64,000 nucleotides of DNA from Cognatitamlana sp035818475 (GCF_035818475.1 NZ_JAYMGV010000001.1:2542001-2606000); one strand, 5' to 3'; counted from the first letter of the stretch, positions 1 through 9,113 are shown. The notes: generated by a model not told the origin, from the letters alone. Program-made: numbers and translations.

Positions 1-666
1 ATTTATCAAGGAGAAATAGGTCTAAAATATGGAGCTAGTAGTTTTGCGTTGTTCACATCATTATTATATGCATCTGTTGATAATGCATCAAGCCAAATTT
101 TTATTCCTGCAGTAAGTGGCGGATTAATTCCTCAAAATGTTTTTTTCTCTACCAGAACCATCTCTGCTGAGATTGAAGCACAGTATAAGCTTTCTGATAA
201 TTGGTTGCTTAAATTAATTTCTACATATCAAGATGCGGAATACACAGACTTTAATTTTGTTGCAAATCCAGGAACCATTGTAGAGGGACAAGCATTTGAT
301 TGGTCAGGGAATGTTGCAGAACGCGCACCAAAGATCACAGGAGACCTTACAGTGTCTTATAACAGTAAAAAGTTTAATGCATTTATGAGTTACCGTTACT
401 ATGGAAGCCGTTGGTCAACACCGGCTAATAATGTTAAAATAAAAGAATTTGGAGAAGTGTATTGTGGAGCAGGGTATAATTTGTCTAAAAAGTTAAGTGC
501 CAATATTAATATAGCGAATTTGTTTAATAAAGTGGCTTTGACGGCAGGTAATACCAGGGGAGATCAATTTGCTGATATTGATGCTTCAGATGGAAAACCT
601 AGAATAGGAAGAAGGAACTTCCCATTTTCATTATTTACAAGCTTGAAGTATAATTTCGGCAAATAA
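1..666 (+). CDS. TonB-dependent receptor, C-terminal part (5' end outside window)
   Basis: The frame is open from the first base, so these 221 residues are the C-terminal end of a larger protein cut by the window edge; the TTG at 49 is not a real start. The sequence alternates hydrophobic and polar residues in the manner of outer-membrane beta-strands, carries the ERAPKITGDL turn often seen before the last strands of flavobacterial receptors, and ends in an amphipathic aromatic strand (LKYNFGK). Such receptors use TonB energy to import ligands such as siderophores, cobalamin or glycans. A sulfatase frame follows, which suggests, but does not prove, a role in sulfated-glycan uptake. The plug domain and N-terminus cannot be judged. 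Confidence 0.85.
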   Translation: MYQGEIGLKYGASSFALFTSLLYASVDNASSQIFIPAVSGGLIPQNVFFSTRTISAEIEAQYKLSDNWLLKLISTYQDAEYTDFNFVANPGTIVEGQAFDWSGNVAERAPKITGDLTVSYNSKKFNAFMSYRYYGSRWSTPANNVKIKEFGEVYCGAGYNLSKKLSANINIANLFNKVALTAGNTRGDQFADIDASDGKPRIGRRNFPFSLFTSLKYNFGK

Positions 667-687
667 TTTTTAATTAAAAAACATAAG

Positions 688-736
688 CCCTCACTGAGTA
701 GATATGAATTGAAAGAAGATTTATATCTGCTGAGGG
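688..736 (+). terminator. Imperfect inverted repeat after the receptor gene
   Basis: CCCTCA..GATAT at 688-705 pairs imperfectly with ATATC..TGAGGG at 723-736, starting 21 bases after the receptor stop codon. There is no T-tract, so termination is uncertain. The right arm lies in the open frame that leads into the sulfatase. Confidence 0.3.
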
Positions 737-977
737 TAATGTAAAAGAAAATGAAAAAGCATTAAAAACACTTCTTAAAATATGGAATGTATTTATTAAA
801 AGTTTAGGTTATATAATTGCTATTGTTATAGTTATTGCTCTGTGCTTCTTTTATATTTGGATTCCGTTTAAAGTAAATGCATACAAACCTGCAACTCCTA
901 CTCACTTAACACACAAGTTATCCTATTTAAAATCTCTTAAGAAGAAAGGATCTAAGCGACCTAATATTATCATTATT
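708..977 (+). other. 5' extension of the sulfatase frame with a membrane segment but no standard start
   Basis: The sulfatase frame stays open upstream of its first TTG, back to the TGA at 705. Its translation contains a strongly hydrophobic stretch (YIIAIVIVIALCFFYIWI, about 813-860), a basic linker (LKKKGSKR) and RPNIIIIL, the usual first beta-strand of sulfatases just before the metal-binding DD. This is clearly coding sequence for an N-terminal anchor. No in-frame ATG, GTG or TTG occurs between 708 and 977. ATGs at 704, 751 and 782 lie in other frames and hit stops quickly. The gene therefore starts at a rare codon (ATT or ATA), has a frameshift near its 5' end, or contains a sequencing error. 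Confidence 0.6.
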
Positions 978-2294
978 TTGTTTGATGATTTAGGTTATGG
1001 AGATTTGAGTTGTTATGGTAACCAACTTATTGAAACACCCTGTATAGACAGTATTGCCAGTCATAGTGTGAAAATGACTAATTTTTATTCAAGTTCGCCA
1101 GTCTGTACACCTTCAAGAGTAGGGTTGCTAACAGGAAGATTACCTTTAAGAGCAAAGGCAGGAGACCATGTTTATATGCCGGAAGGTCATGTGGGATCAA
1201 AATTTAGAAAATTTATGGGGAAAGCAAATGAATTGCCAAGAGATGAAATACTTCTTCCTGAAATTTTTAAGGCAGCCGGATACCAAACGGGGATGCTAGG
1301 CAAATGGCATTTAGGAGATGTTAAAGGGCATTTACCCAATGATTTTGGTTTTGATTCATATTATGGTGTTAGATATAGTAATGATATGCTACCACTTCAT
1401 ATTTATAGAAATGAAGTTATTGAAGAAGAAGATAAAACTAAATTAGTAAGTGGGGCTTCTTCTTATTTTGATCCGGAATCTCCATTGAAAATAGCAGGGA
1501 TTGATCAAACACAGTTAACTGAAAAGTACACTAAGGAAGCTGTTAAGTTTATATCAAAGCATAAGGATAAGCCTTTTTTCCTGTATTTTGCTCATTCATT
1601 TCCACATGTGCCACATTTTGCATCAAAAAATAATTCAGGACAATCAAGAGGAGGGTTATATGGAGATGTTGTTGAAGATTTAGATAGGAGTGTACAGACC
1701 GTAATGGAGGCTATAGCAGATAATGGGCTTGAAGAGAATACCTTGGTATTCATAACCAGTGATAATGGGGCTGATTATAATGGAAGTTCAGGAGGTCTAA
1801 GAGGGAGAAAAACCCAAAGCTATGATGGAGGTCAAAAGGTCCCAATGATAGTCAGCTGGAAGAATAATCTACCAAGAGGTTTGGTTACTGGAGAAATGTC
1901 TATGAATATAGATGTATTTCCAACAATACTCAACTTACTTGATCTTCCGTTACCTAAAGACCGTGAAATAGATGGAAAAGATATCATGCCGGTTTTGAAA
2001 GGCAAAAATTCTCCGCATCAAGAGCTATATTACACGAGTGCATGGACTGGAGAAGTAAAAGGAATTAGAAATAAAAGCTATAAATATCATACAGGAGGCT
2101 TTAATGCTGTTCCAGTATTTAAAGGCTTTGGAATGGTGCAAACCGTGAAACCACAATTGAGTGATATGTTATTAGATAATGAATCTCATAATTTAATAAA
2201 AAAATATCCTGCTATAGCCAAGAAAATGAAAGAGAAGTTAGATCGGAAAACAGAAGCGTTAAAATTGAACCCAAGAGGATGGATTGGGAAATAA
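978..2294 (+). CDS. Sulfatase (arylsulfatase family, formylglycine type), probably membrane-anchored
   Basis: This S1-type sulfatase hydrolyses sulfate esters, probably on a polysaccharide. Counting from the TTG at 978, residues 43-47 are C-T-P-S-R followed by VGLLTGR. This is the motif whose cysteine becomes formylglycine. The metal-binding DD (residues 3-4), GKWHLG and TSDNG motifs are present. The TTG start is formal only: it would remove the conserved first strand, and the frame continues upstream through a transmembrane segment. The C-terminus is complete. It follows a TonB-dependent receptor on the same strand, an arrangement common in glycan-use loci. The substrate cannot be read from the sequence. 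Confidence 0.88.
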   Translation: MFDDLGYGDLSCYGNQLIETPCIDSIASHSVKMTNFYSSSPVCTPSRVGLLTGRLPLRAKAGDHVYMPEGHVGSKFRKFMGKANELPRDEILLPEIFKAAGYQTGMLGKWHLGDVKGHLPNDFGFDSYYGVRYSNDMLPLHIYRNEVIEEEDKTKLVSGASSYFDPESPLKIAGIDQTQLTEKYTKEAVKFISKHKDKPFFLYFAHSFPHVPHFASKNNSGQSRGGLYGDVVEDLDRSVQTVMEAIADNGLEENTLVFITSDNGADYNGSSGGLRGRKTQSYDGGQKVPMIVSWKNNLPRGLVTGEMSMNIDVFPTILNLLDLPLPKDREIDGKDIMPVLKGKNSPHQELYYTSAWTGEVKGIRNKSYKYHTGGFNAVPVFKGFGMVQTVKPQLSDMLLDNESHNLIKKYPAIAKKMKEKLDRKTEALKLNPRGWIGK

Positions 2295-2461
2295 GATATT
2301 GTGTGTGATGATGATACATACATAGCATGCCGTAGTTTTACGTGCTACATGCTTACTTTATCAAATCATATAAAGGTGAATGAAAAAAGCATAAGAAGAT
2401 GGCTTCCAATACTACATTTATACCTGTAGACGGAGATTATATTTGAGGTTTGGATTTAGAT

Positions 2462-2608
2462 TTAATAGGCGTTGTTTAAATCTTCAGAATAATCAACTTT
2501 TGTAGTATCATCTACAAAGTTTGTGATTCTGTTTTCCAATTCTTTTAAACTTAAAAGTTTGCTTAGGTTGGGCTTAATTTTTCCAACTCTACAAAATTGA
2601 GTGTTCAT
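2462..2608 (-). CDS. Small hypothetical protein (48 aa)
   Basis: An ATG-started 48-codon frame encodes a soluble, mildly charged peptide beginning MNTQFCRVGKIKPNLSKLLS and ending DLNNAY. I do not recognise it. It lies on the same strand as the two small paralogues just upstream, and the DNA before its start (TTTCTTTATATAAAGTACGGG) resembles the DNA before the next small gene (TTTTTATATATAAAATACGTGG). That shared context is the main argument that it is a gene. There is no predicted signal peptide or membrane segment. Confidence 0.45.
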   Translation of the reverse strand: MNTQFCRVGKIKPNLSKLLSLKELENRITNFVDDTTKVDYSEDLNNAY

Positions 2609-2684
2609 AACGTTCTTTTTCTTTATATAAAGTACGGGTAAATACCTTATTTAGATGTCATTAAAAGGTTAAAAAATGATAAAT

Positions 2685-2876
2685 TTATATGGTAACTACG
2701 GCTACCTCTCTGTGTAAATATTTTAATCCATTAAGCTTGTTAAGTAATTTCATAGCCTGATACTCTAAAATATCACTTAAGGCAGCATCTATTTGCCTGA
2801 AATTATAAGCTTGCTCTATGAGTTGCTTATACTTTACTTTAATTTTGTTTTGTTGAATTTTTATATGTGTATCCAT
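2685..2876 (-). CDS. Small helical protein, tandem paralogue 2 (Lacal_2735/DUF6435-like?)
   Basis: This 63-residue protein is predicted helical and has the core KYKQLIEQAYNFRQ.DAALSD..EYQAMKLLNKLN. It is clearly paralogous to the product of 2956-3153; the core IEQAYNFRQ.D.ALSD..EY.A.KLL.KLN is shared. The spacing of charged and aromatic positions recalls the short flavobacterial Lacal_2735 (DUF6435) proteins of unknown function, but that is inference. There is no signal peptide. The gene and about 25 bases of 3' DNA (AAAAGGTTAAAAAATGATAAA) are duplicated in tandem. Confidence 0.65.
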   Translation of the reverse strand: MDTHIKIQQNKIKVKYKQLIEQAYNFRQIDAALSDILEYQAMKLLNKLNGLKYLHREVAVVTI

Positions 2877-2955
2877 ATCATTGATTTTTATATATAAAAT
2901 ACGTGGGAACTCTGGCTTACAGACTTCAACAAAAGGTTAAAAAAATGATAAAAAA

Positions 2956-3153
2956 TTAAATAACAGATTTGAGCTGTTCTCTGTATAGGTATTTAAATCT
3001 ATTAAGTTTATCCAGTAGTTTAATGGCGTTATACTCAGAAATATCGCTTAGAGCAGAATCTGTTTGACGAAAATTATAAGCCTGTTCAATAAGGGATTTA
3101 TATTTCTTACTGAGTAAGTCATGGTTGTTTTTTATGTCGTCAATTCTTTCCAT
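2956..3153 (-). CDS. Small helical protein, tandem paralogue 1 (Lacal_2735/DUF6435-like?)
   Basis: This 65-residue, probably coiled helical protein starts MERIDDIKNNHDLLSKKYKS and shares the IEQAYNFRQTDSALSD..EY core with its downstream neighbour at 2685-2876. Both are on the minus strand, about 270 bases apart, with matching downstream sequence (AAAAGGTTAAAAAAATGATAAA at about 2930). The pair therefore arose by local duplication followed by divergence mainly at the termini. The function is unknown. Expression would run from around 3160 toward 2460, possibly including the 48-residue frame at the end. Confidence 0.68.
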   Translation of the reverse strand: MERIDDIKNNHDLLSKKYKSLIEQAYNFRQTDSALSDISEYNAIKLLDKLNRFKYLYREQLKSVI

Positions 3154-3333
3154 TTATGACTGATAAACAAGTATTTAAATATACATTTTTTATTTGAATT
3201 TTTAAAACAAAATGCTAAGGAATTATATGGTTAGTAAGGCGTTTATTACTTTATTTTGATAATGTTATGTTAATCAGCATGAGAAATTTGTGAATTTTGT
3301 TAGCTTTAGATACTAACCAAACCGGATTTTATT

Positions 3334-3840
3334 ATGAGGCAATTTTTGAACTTAATATTAATTTTATTCATTGTGTTTATTGGAAGTGCTCAAAATGATG
3401 ATTGTAAATGTTGTACGGTAAAGCATGGCGAATTTGACTTTTGGATAGGAAAATGGACGGTTACAAAACCTGATGGTAGTTTGGCTGGAACCAATACCAT
3501 TGATAAAATTCAAGGGCAATGTATTTTAAGAGAAAATTGGGTAAGTGCACAAGGCCATTATACCGGTACCAGTAATAATTTTTATAACAGTTCCTCCCGG
3601 CAATGGGAACAAATTTGGATTGATAATCAGGGCGGAAATTTACATCTAAAAGGAAATAGAAAAGGCAACCAAATGATACTAAAAACGGCTGTCTCAAAGA
3701 ATAAAGATGGAAACCCATATTTTCATAAGGTTACATGGACTTTAAATAATGACGGTTCAGTGCGTCAATATTGGGAAACAATCACCAATGACACAGAAGT
3801 AACGGTAGCTTTTGATGGCTTATATAAAAAGACCGAATAA
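3334..3840 (+). CDS. Secreted hypothetical protein (DUF1579-like)
   Basis: The 168-residue protein has a Sec signal peptide (MRQFLNLILILFIVFIGSAQ) and then a mature domain with a cysteine cluster (DDCKCC) and the phrase FDFWIGKWTV. That phrase is typical of DUF1579-like lipocalin-type barrels, in which a W-I-G-x-W strand opens the fold. Later it has Trp-rich strands (WEQIWIDNQGG, VTWTLNNDGSVRQYWE). It is probably periplasmic. No function is known. It is flanked by oppositely oriented genes, so it is monocistronic. Confidence 0.7.
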   Translation: MRQFLNLILILFIVFIGSAQNDDCKCCTVKHGEFDFWIGKWTVTKPDGSLAGTNTIDKIQGQCILRENWVSAQGHYTGTSNNFYNSSSRQWEQIWIDNQGGNLHLKGNRKGNQMILKTAVSKNKDGNPYFHKVTWTLNNDGSVRQYWETITNDTEVTVAFDGLYKKTE

Positions 3841-3860
3841 CAGATGTTTTTTTATCTCTA

Positions 3861-4568
3861 TTAATCCTGTAAAGCAAAGACCTTTTGTAATAACTCGGTT
3901 GTCCTTGAGGATAGTTTCGTTCTGATTTCTTTTTCTTCAACGGCAATCATGGTATACACCCCTTTTAAAGCTTCATCCGTTACATAATCTGTTAGATCAG
4001 GATTAACCTTGTTTGTAAAAGGAATACTGTTGTATTTGTTAATTAAGTTGGTCCAAATTTTATCGGCACCAACTTTATTGAAAGAACCTTTAATAACAGG
4101 ATTAAACTTATTGTAAAGCGCTGTCTGTGTTTTTGAGGTTAAGTACTGTGTTGCCGCATCATCATCTCCAATTAAAATGTTTTTAGCATCAGAAAAGGTG
4201 ATACCCTTAACGGCATCAATAAAAATAGGAGTTGCTTCTTTTACGGCATCTTCAGCGGCTCTGTTAAGAGCTTTTAAACCTTCATCGGCTAAGCTTTCTA
4301 AACCAATATCTCTTAAAGCTTTGTCTACTTTGCGTAGCTCTTCCGGTAATAAGATTTTTACCAAATCGTTCTTATAAAAGCCATCGGCTTGGGTAAGTTT
4401 GCTTACTTGTTTTTCAATTCCAAAATCCAGAGCTTGTCTTAACCCGGAGGCAATTTCATCATTACCAATAGCTATGCCTCCTTGAGGTAGTTGGTTAACA
4501 ACTTGTTGTAATTCTGCACATGAGCTAAGGCTAAAAATTAAGAATAAGGTAAAAAGTTTACGGACCAT
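3861..4568 (-). CDS. DUF4197 domain lipoprotein
   Basis: This 235-residue protein has a lipoprotein signal peptide with the lipobox LSSC (Cys17). An all-helical domain follows, rich in the patterns typical of DUF4197: GLRQALDFGIEKQV near the start, an LPEELRKVDKALRDIGL segment, NRAAEDAVKEA and TDYVTDEALKGVYTMIAVEEKEIR at the end. The family is widespread in Bacteroidota and Proteobacteria and has no established role. It is convergent with the preceding secreted-protein gene with only 20 bases between stops. Confidence 0.85.
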   Translation of the reverse strand: MVRKLFTLFLIFSLSSCAELQQVVNQLPQGGIAIGNDEIASGLRQALDFGIEKQVSKLTQADGFYKNDLVKILLPEELRKVDKALRDIGLESLADEGLKALNRAAEDAVKEATPIFIDAVKGITFSDAKNILIGDDDAATQYLTSKTQTALYNKFNPVIKGSFNKVGADKIWTNLINKYNSIPFTNKVNPDLTDYVTDEALKGVYTMIAVEEKEIRTKLSSRTTELLQKVFALQD

Positions 4569-4676
4569 AGGTATTGGGTTTTAGGTTTATCAAATGTATT
4601 ATTCGTCTATTAAGACACGAAACAAATTGTGGTTGTCACAATATTAAGTATATTAATTTGTTCTTCAGGGTTAATA

Positions 4677-5531
4677 TTAAGTGAAAATTACGGTTTTATT
4701 ATTGTATACCATCACTTTTCTGTCGGCATGTAGTTTAACAGCATTGGCTAATACGACTTTCTCCAGATCTCGTCCCTTTGTAATTAAATCTGTGATCTCA
4801 TGAGCATGGGAAACACGAGTTACGTCTTGTTCTATTATTGGACCGGCATCAAGTTCTTCTGTGACATAATGGCTTGTAGCTCCTATAATTTTCACACCAC
4901 GTTTGTACGCAGAATGATAAGGCTTTGCACCAACAAAAGCCGGTAAAAATGAATGGTGAATATTTATAATTTTATTAGGGTATTCACTAATCAGTTTTTC
5001 TGAAACAATTTGCATGTACCTTGCCAGAACAACAAAATCTATTTGATGTTCTTTTAACAACTGTAACTGCTTGTTTTCTGCTTCCTGTTTGGTGTCTTTA
5101 GTCACCGGAATATGATAAAACGGAATATTGAAACTATCGGCAATAGATTTTAAATCATTATGGTTACTGATAATAAATGGAATTTCTAAATTAAGCTCTC
5201 CTGAATTATATCTGCCAAGTAAATCATACAAACAATGATCGTATTTAGAAATGAACAAGGCCATTTTTGGTTTTTTTTCTGAGGAATAGACCCGCCATTT
5301 CATATTGAATTTTTCGGCTAAATCACTTTTAAACATCGCTTTAAAAGCGTTGGTTGAAAATGACTCAGATTGAAATTCACTTTCTAAACGCATAAAAAAG
5401 ATATTCTGCTCTCTGTCAACGTACTGGTCTATGTAAACAATATTCCCCCCCTCTTTAGCAATGAAATTGGTGATAGAGGCTATAATGTTTGGTTGGTCTT
5501 TACAGTGTATAAGTATTGTAATTTTATTCAT
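4677..5531 (-). CDS. purU: Formyltetrahydrofolate deformylase
   Basis: PurU hydrolyses 10-formyl-tetrahydrofolate to formate and tetrahydrofolate, balancing one-carbon pools and supplying formate for PurT-dependent purine synthesis. Residues 1-80 form an ACT-like regulatory domain (ITILIHCKDQPNIIASI). The rest is a formyltransferase-fold domain with the catalytic Asn190 and His192 (NIHHSFLPAF) and Asp228 (ELDAGPII). The length of 284 is normal for the family. It stands alone on the minus strand, divergent from icmF. Confidence 0.93.
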   Translation of the reverse strand: MNKITILIHCKDQPNIIASITNFIAKEGGNIVYIDQYVDREQNIFFMRLESEFQSESFSTNAFKAMFKSDLAEKFNMKWRVYSSEKKPKMALFISKYDHCLYDLLGRYNSGELNLEIPFIISNHNDLKSIADSFNIPFYHIPVTKDTKQEAENKQLQLLKEHQIDFVVLARYMQIVSEKLISEYPNKIINIHHSFLPAFVGAKPYHSAYKRGVKIIGATSHYVTEELDAGPIIEQDVTRVSHAHEITDLITKGRDLEKVVLANAVKLHADRKVMVYNNKTVIFT

Positions 5532-5678
5532 AAGAATATGATAACTTTAATCGCTCAAAATTAGCTTAAAAAAGTCTAAGACGGGATCTTGATAATAATT
5601 TTAGATAATCATAAGTAAATGATTTATTTTTTTGAATATTTCGTAAATTGCAATGCAAAATCTGAATAATATTTACGA

Positions 5679-8600
5679 ATGATACAACAAAAACCTTATA
5701 AGTCTGAGCATAAAGTTCGCATAGTTACCGCAGCTTCACTTTTTGACGGTCATGATGCTTCAATAAACATTATGAGGCGTATTATACAGGCAACAGGGGT
5801 AGAAGTGATTCATTTAGGACATGATAGAAGCGTTGAAGAGGTCGTAAATACAGCTATTCAGGAAGATGTGAATGCCATTTGCCTGACTTCATATCAAGGG
5901 GGGCATAACGAGTATTTTAAATATATGTTTGACCTTTTAAAAGAAAAAGGAGCAGAGCATATTAAAATTTTTGGTGGTGGTGGTGGCGTCATTCTTCCCT
6001 CAGAGATTAAAGACTTAATGGATTATGGCATTGCACGAATTTATTCACCAGATGATGGTCGTGAAATGGGGCTTCAAGGGATGATCAATGATTTGATAAA
6101 GCAAGCTGACTTTGCTATTGGCAATGCATTAGATGTTGATTTGGTTGATTTGAAAAATCAGGATTTCGGTAAAATAGCCCGGGTGATTTCTTCAGCTGAA
6201 AATTTTCCGCAAGTTGCTAAGGAAACTTTAGAAAAAATCCATATTAAAAACAAAAACTCAAATACGCCGGTATTGGGTATCACCGGAACTGGCGGAGCAG
6301 GTAAGTCCAGTTTGGTAGATGAATTGGTTAGGCGGTTTTTAGTTGACTTTCCTAAGAAAACGATAGGTATTATTTCTGTTGATCCTTCAAAAAGAAAAAC
6401 TGGAGGTGCTTTGCTAGGAGATAGGATTAGAATGAATGCTATTAATTCTCCCAGAGTGTATATGCGAAGCCTGGCAACACGTCAGTCTAACTTGGCCCTT
6501 TCAAAGCATGTTAATGAAGCTATAGAGGTTTTAAAGGCAGCTGAATTTGATCTTATAATCTTGGAAACTTCCGGCATTGGACAGTCTGATACTGAAATTA
6601 TCGAACATTCTAATGTGTCACTTTATGTTATGACCCCTGAGTTTGGTGCAGCTACGCAATTGGAAAAAATTGATATGCTTGATTTTGCGGATTTAGTAGC
6701 CATTAACAAATTTGATAAAAGAGGCGCGTTAGATGCCTTGCGTGATGTAAGAAAGCAATACATGCGTAATAATAACCTTTGGGATGTGCCCCAGGATCAA
6801 TTGCCAGTGTTTGGTACTATAGCTTCTCAATTTAATGACTCAGGAATGAACATGCTTTATAGGGCGGTTATGAATAAGTTAGATGAAATGCCTGAGATTG
6901 ATTTAAAATCAAGTTTTTCCGGTTCTAATGAAATGAGTGAAAAGATTTTTGTTATTCCTCCTTCCAGGTCCAGATATTTATCAGAAATAGCAGAAAATAA
7001 CAGAACCTATGATAAAAAAGCCAAAAGCCAGATTGAAGTTGCACAAAAACTTTATGGTATATATAAAACGATTTGCCTAGTTGTTGATATTCCAAAAGAA
7101 GATGAACACATCTATTTAGGGGAATCTGGGTTAGGTCAAGATGAGATTTTGAAACAGGTTAAGGATGACAGAAAGCCATTTTTAAGCCTTCTCCTTTCAG
7201 AATTTGACCAGATGAAAAAGCGTTTGAAACCAGGTAATTGGGACATTATTACAGTGTGGAATGAAAAAGTTGAGAGGTATAAAAACCCTATTTATACATT
7301 TAAAGTCAGAGATAAAGAAATAAAAATAGATACACATACGGAGTCTTTATCACATACACAAATCCCTAAAGTTGCTTTACCTAAATATGAAGCCTGGGGA
7401 GATATTCTCAAGTGGAGTCTTCAGGAAAATGTACCTGGTGAGTTCCCATTTACATCGGGGCTGTATCCTTTTAAAAGAACAGGAGAAGATCCAGCCAGAA
7501 TGTTCGCCGGTGAAGGTGGGCCGGAACGCACTAATAAGCGATTTCATTATGTAAGTACCGGTTTGCCGGCAAAACGATTATCTACAGCCTTTGACAGTGT
7601 GACCCTTTATGGTAACGATCCGGATTACCGTCCTGATATATATGGTAAAATTGGAAATGCTGGTGTGTCTATTTGTTGTTTAGATGATGCAAAAAAGTTG
7701 TATTCCGGTTTTAATTTGGCAGATGTTATGACATCGGTTAGTATGACCATAAATGGCCCGGCTCCCATGCTATTAGGGTTCTTTATGAATGCAGCTATTG
7801 ATCAGCAATGTGAAATTTACATTAAAGAAAATAACTTAGAAAAAACCGTAGAAACAAAAATAGAAGAAATTTATAAGGGCAAAAAAAGACCACAATACCA
7901 AGGTAAATTACCGGAAGGGAATGACGGCTTGGGGTTAATGCTTTTGGGTGTTACGGGAGATCAGGTATTGCCTGAACAGGTTTATGAAAATATTAAGGAA
8001 AAAACGTTAACCCAGGTTAGAGGTACAGTACAGGCTGATATTTTAAAAGAAGATCAGGCACAAAATACCTGTATATTTTCAACAGAATTTGCCTTGCGTT
8101 TAATGGGAGATATACAGGCGTATTTTATTGAAAACAACGTTAGGAATTTTTATTCGGTATCCATTTCAGGGTACCATATAGCAGAAGCTGGAGCCAATCC
8201 GGTTACGCAATTGGCATTAACTTTATCAAACGGATTTACTTATGTTGAATATTATTTGAGCAGAGGTATGGATATTAATAAATTTGGTCCTAACCTGTCT
8301 TTCTTCTTCTCAAATGGTATTGATCCGGAATATGCTGTTATTGGACGTGTAGCTCGTAAAATTTGGGCTAAGGCAATGAAATATAAGTATGGAGCCAATG
8401 ATAGAGCCCAAATGTTGAAGTATCATATTCAAACATCGGGACGTAGCCTGCATGCTCAGGAGATTGATTTTAATGATATTCGTACTACACTTCAAGCACT
8501 ATACGCTATTTACGATAATTGTAACTCATTACATACTAATGCTTATGATGAGGCCATTACTACACCAACAGAAGAATCTGTACGCCGGGCGATGGCTATT

Positions 8601-9113
8601 CAGCTTATTATTAATAAAGAATTAGGACTAACAAAAAATGAAAACCCTACTCAAGGTTCATTTATTATTGAAGAACTAACTGATCTGGTTGAAGAAGCGG
8701 TATTATTGGAGTTTGATAGGATTACAGACAGGGGAGGTGTATTAGGGGCAATGGAAACTATGTACCAGCGTAGTAAGATCCAGGAAGAAAGTCTGTATTA
8801 TGAAACCTTAAAGCATAATGGTAAGTTTCCTATTGTTGGCGTGAATACGTTTTTAAGTAGTAAAGGCTCTCCAACGGTTTTGCCTGCTGAAGTTATTAGA
8901 GCCACAGAAGAAGAAAAACAATTACAGATCAACACCTTAAAACAACTTCATGAGCATAACAATACAGAAGGGCTGTTGAAGCAATTACAGAATAAGGCTG
9001 TTAATAATGAGAATATCTTTGAATCATTAATGGAAGTGTGTAAAGTCTGTTCTTTAGGTCAAATTACCAAGGCTTTATTTGAGGTAGGTGGGCAATACAG
9101 GCGGAATATGTAA
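5679..9113 (+). CDS. icmF: Fused isobutyryl-CoA mutase (IcmF)
   Basis: This adenosylcobalamin-dependent enzyme interconverts isobutyryl-CoA and n-butyryl-CoA, and some members act on related acyl-CoAs. Its three parts are in the IcmF order. An N-terminal B12-binding domain has DGHDAS at residues 23-28, with His25 as the likely lower cobalt ligand. A MeaB-like G-protein chaperone has the Walker A GTGGAGKS at 203-210 and NKFD at 343-346. A C-terminal mutase barrel begins near residue 560 (GLYPFKRTGEDPARMFAGEG). The length of 1144 is that expected for IcmF, longer than plain methylmalonyl-CoA mutase. It is monocistronic, and no cobalamin riboswitch is visible upstream. Confidence 0.93.
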   Translation: MIQQKPYKSEHKVRIVTAASLFDGHDASINIMRRIIQATGVEVIHLGHDRSVEEVVNTAIQEDVNAICLTSYQGGHNEYFKYMFDLLKEKGAEHIKIFGGGGGVILPSEIKDLMDYGIARIYSPDDGREMGLQGMINDLIKQADFAIGNALDVDLVDLKNQDFGKIARVISSAENFPQVAKETLEKIHIKNKNSNTPVLGITGTGGAGKSSLVDELVRRFLVDFPKKTIGIISVDPSKRKTGGALLGDRIRMNAINSPRVYMRSLATRQSNLALSKHVNEAIEVLKAAEFDLIILETSGIGQSDTEIIEHSNVSLYVMTPEFGAATQLEKIDMLDFADLVAINKFDKRGALDALRDVRKQYMRNNNLWDVPQDQLPVFGTIASQFNDSGMNMLYRAVMNKLDEMPEIDLKSSFSGSNEMSEKIFVIPPSRSRYLSEIAENNRTYDKKAKSQIEVAQKLYGIYKTICLVVDIPKEDEHIYLGESGLGQDEILKQVKDDRKPFLSLLLSEFDQMKKRLKPGNWDIITVWNEKVERYKNPIYTFKVRDKEIKIDTHTESLSHTQIPKVALPKYEAWGDILKWSLQENVPGEFPFTSGLYPFKRTGEDPARMFAGEGGPERTNKRFHYVSTGLPAKRLSTAFDSVTLYGNDPDYRPDIYGKIGNAGVSICCLDDAKKLYSGFNLADVMTSVSMTINGPAPMLLGFFMNAAIDQQCEIYIKENNLEKTVETKIEEIYKGKKRPQYQGKLPEGNDGLGLMLLGVTGDQVLPEQVYENIKEKTLTQVRGTVQADILKEDQAQNTCIFSTEFALRLMGDIQAYFIENNVRNFYSVSISGYHIAEAGANPVTQLALTLSNGFTYVEYYLSRGMDINKFGPNLSFFFSNGIDPEYAVIGRVARKIWAKAMKYKYGANDRAQMLKYHIQTSGRSLHAQEIDFNDIRTTLQALYAIYDNCNSLHTNAYDEAITTPTEESVRRAMAIQLIINKELGLTKNENPTQGSFIIEELTDLVEEAVLLEFDRITDRGGVLGAMETMYQRSKIQEESLYYETLKHNGKFPIVGVNTFLSSKGSPTVLPAEVIRATEEEKQLQINTLKQLHEHNNTEGLLKQLQNKAVNNENIFESLMEVCKVCSLGQITKALFEVGGQYRRNM

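Noticed and set aside
2324..2353. Hairpin AGCAT/ATGCT with inner GTAG/CTAC after the first sulfatase
   Set aside because: The stem is short and bulged and no T-tract follows; it was not listed as a terminator.
5532..5678. Cobalamin riboswitch upstream of the B12-dependent icmF
   Set aside because: The 147-base gap has no B12-box-like conserved sequence or long structured leader.
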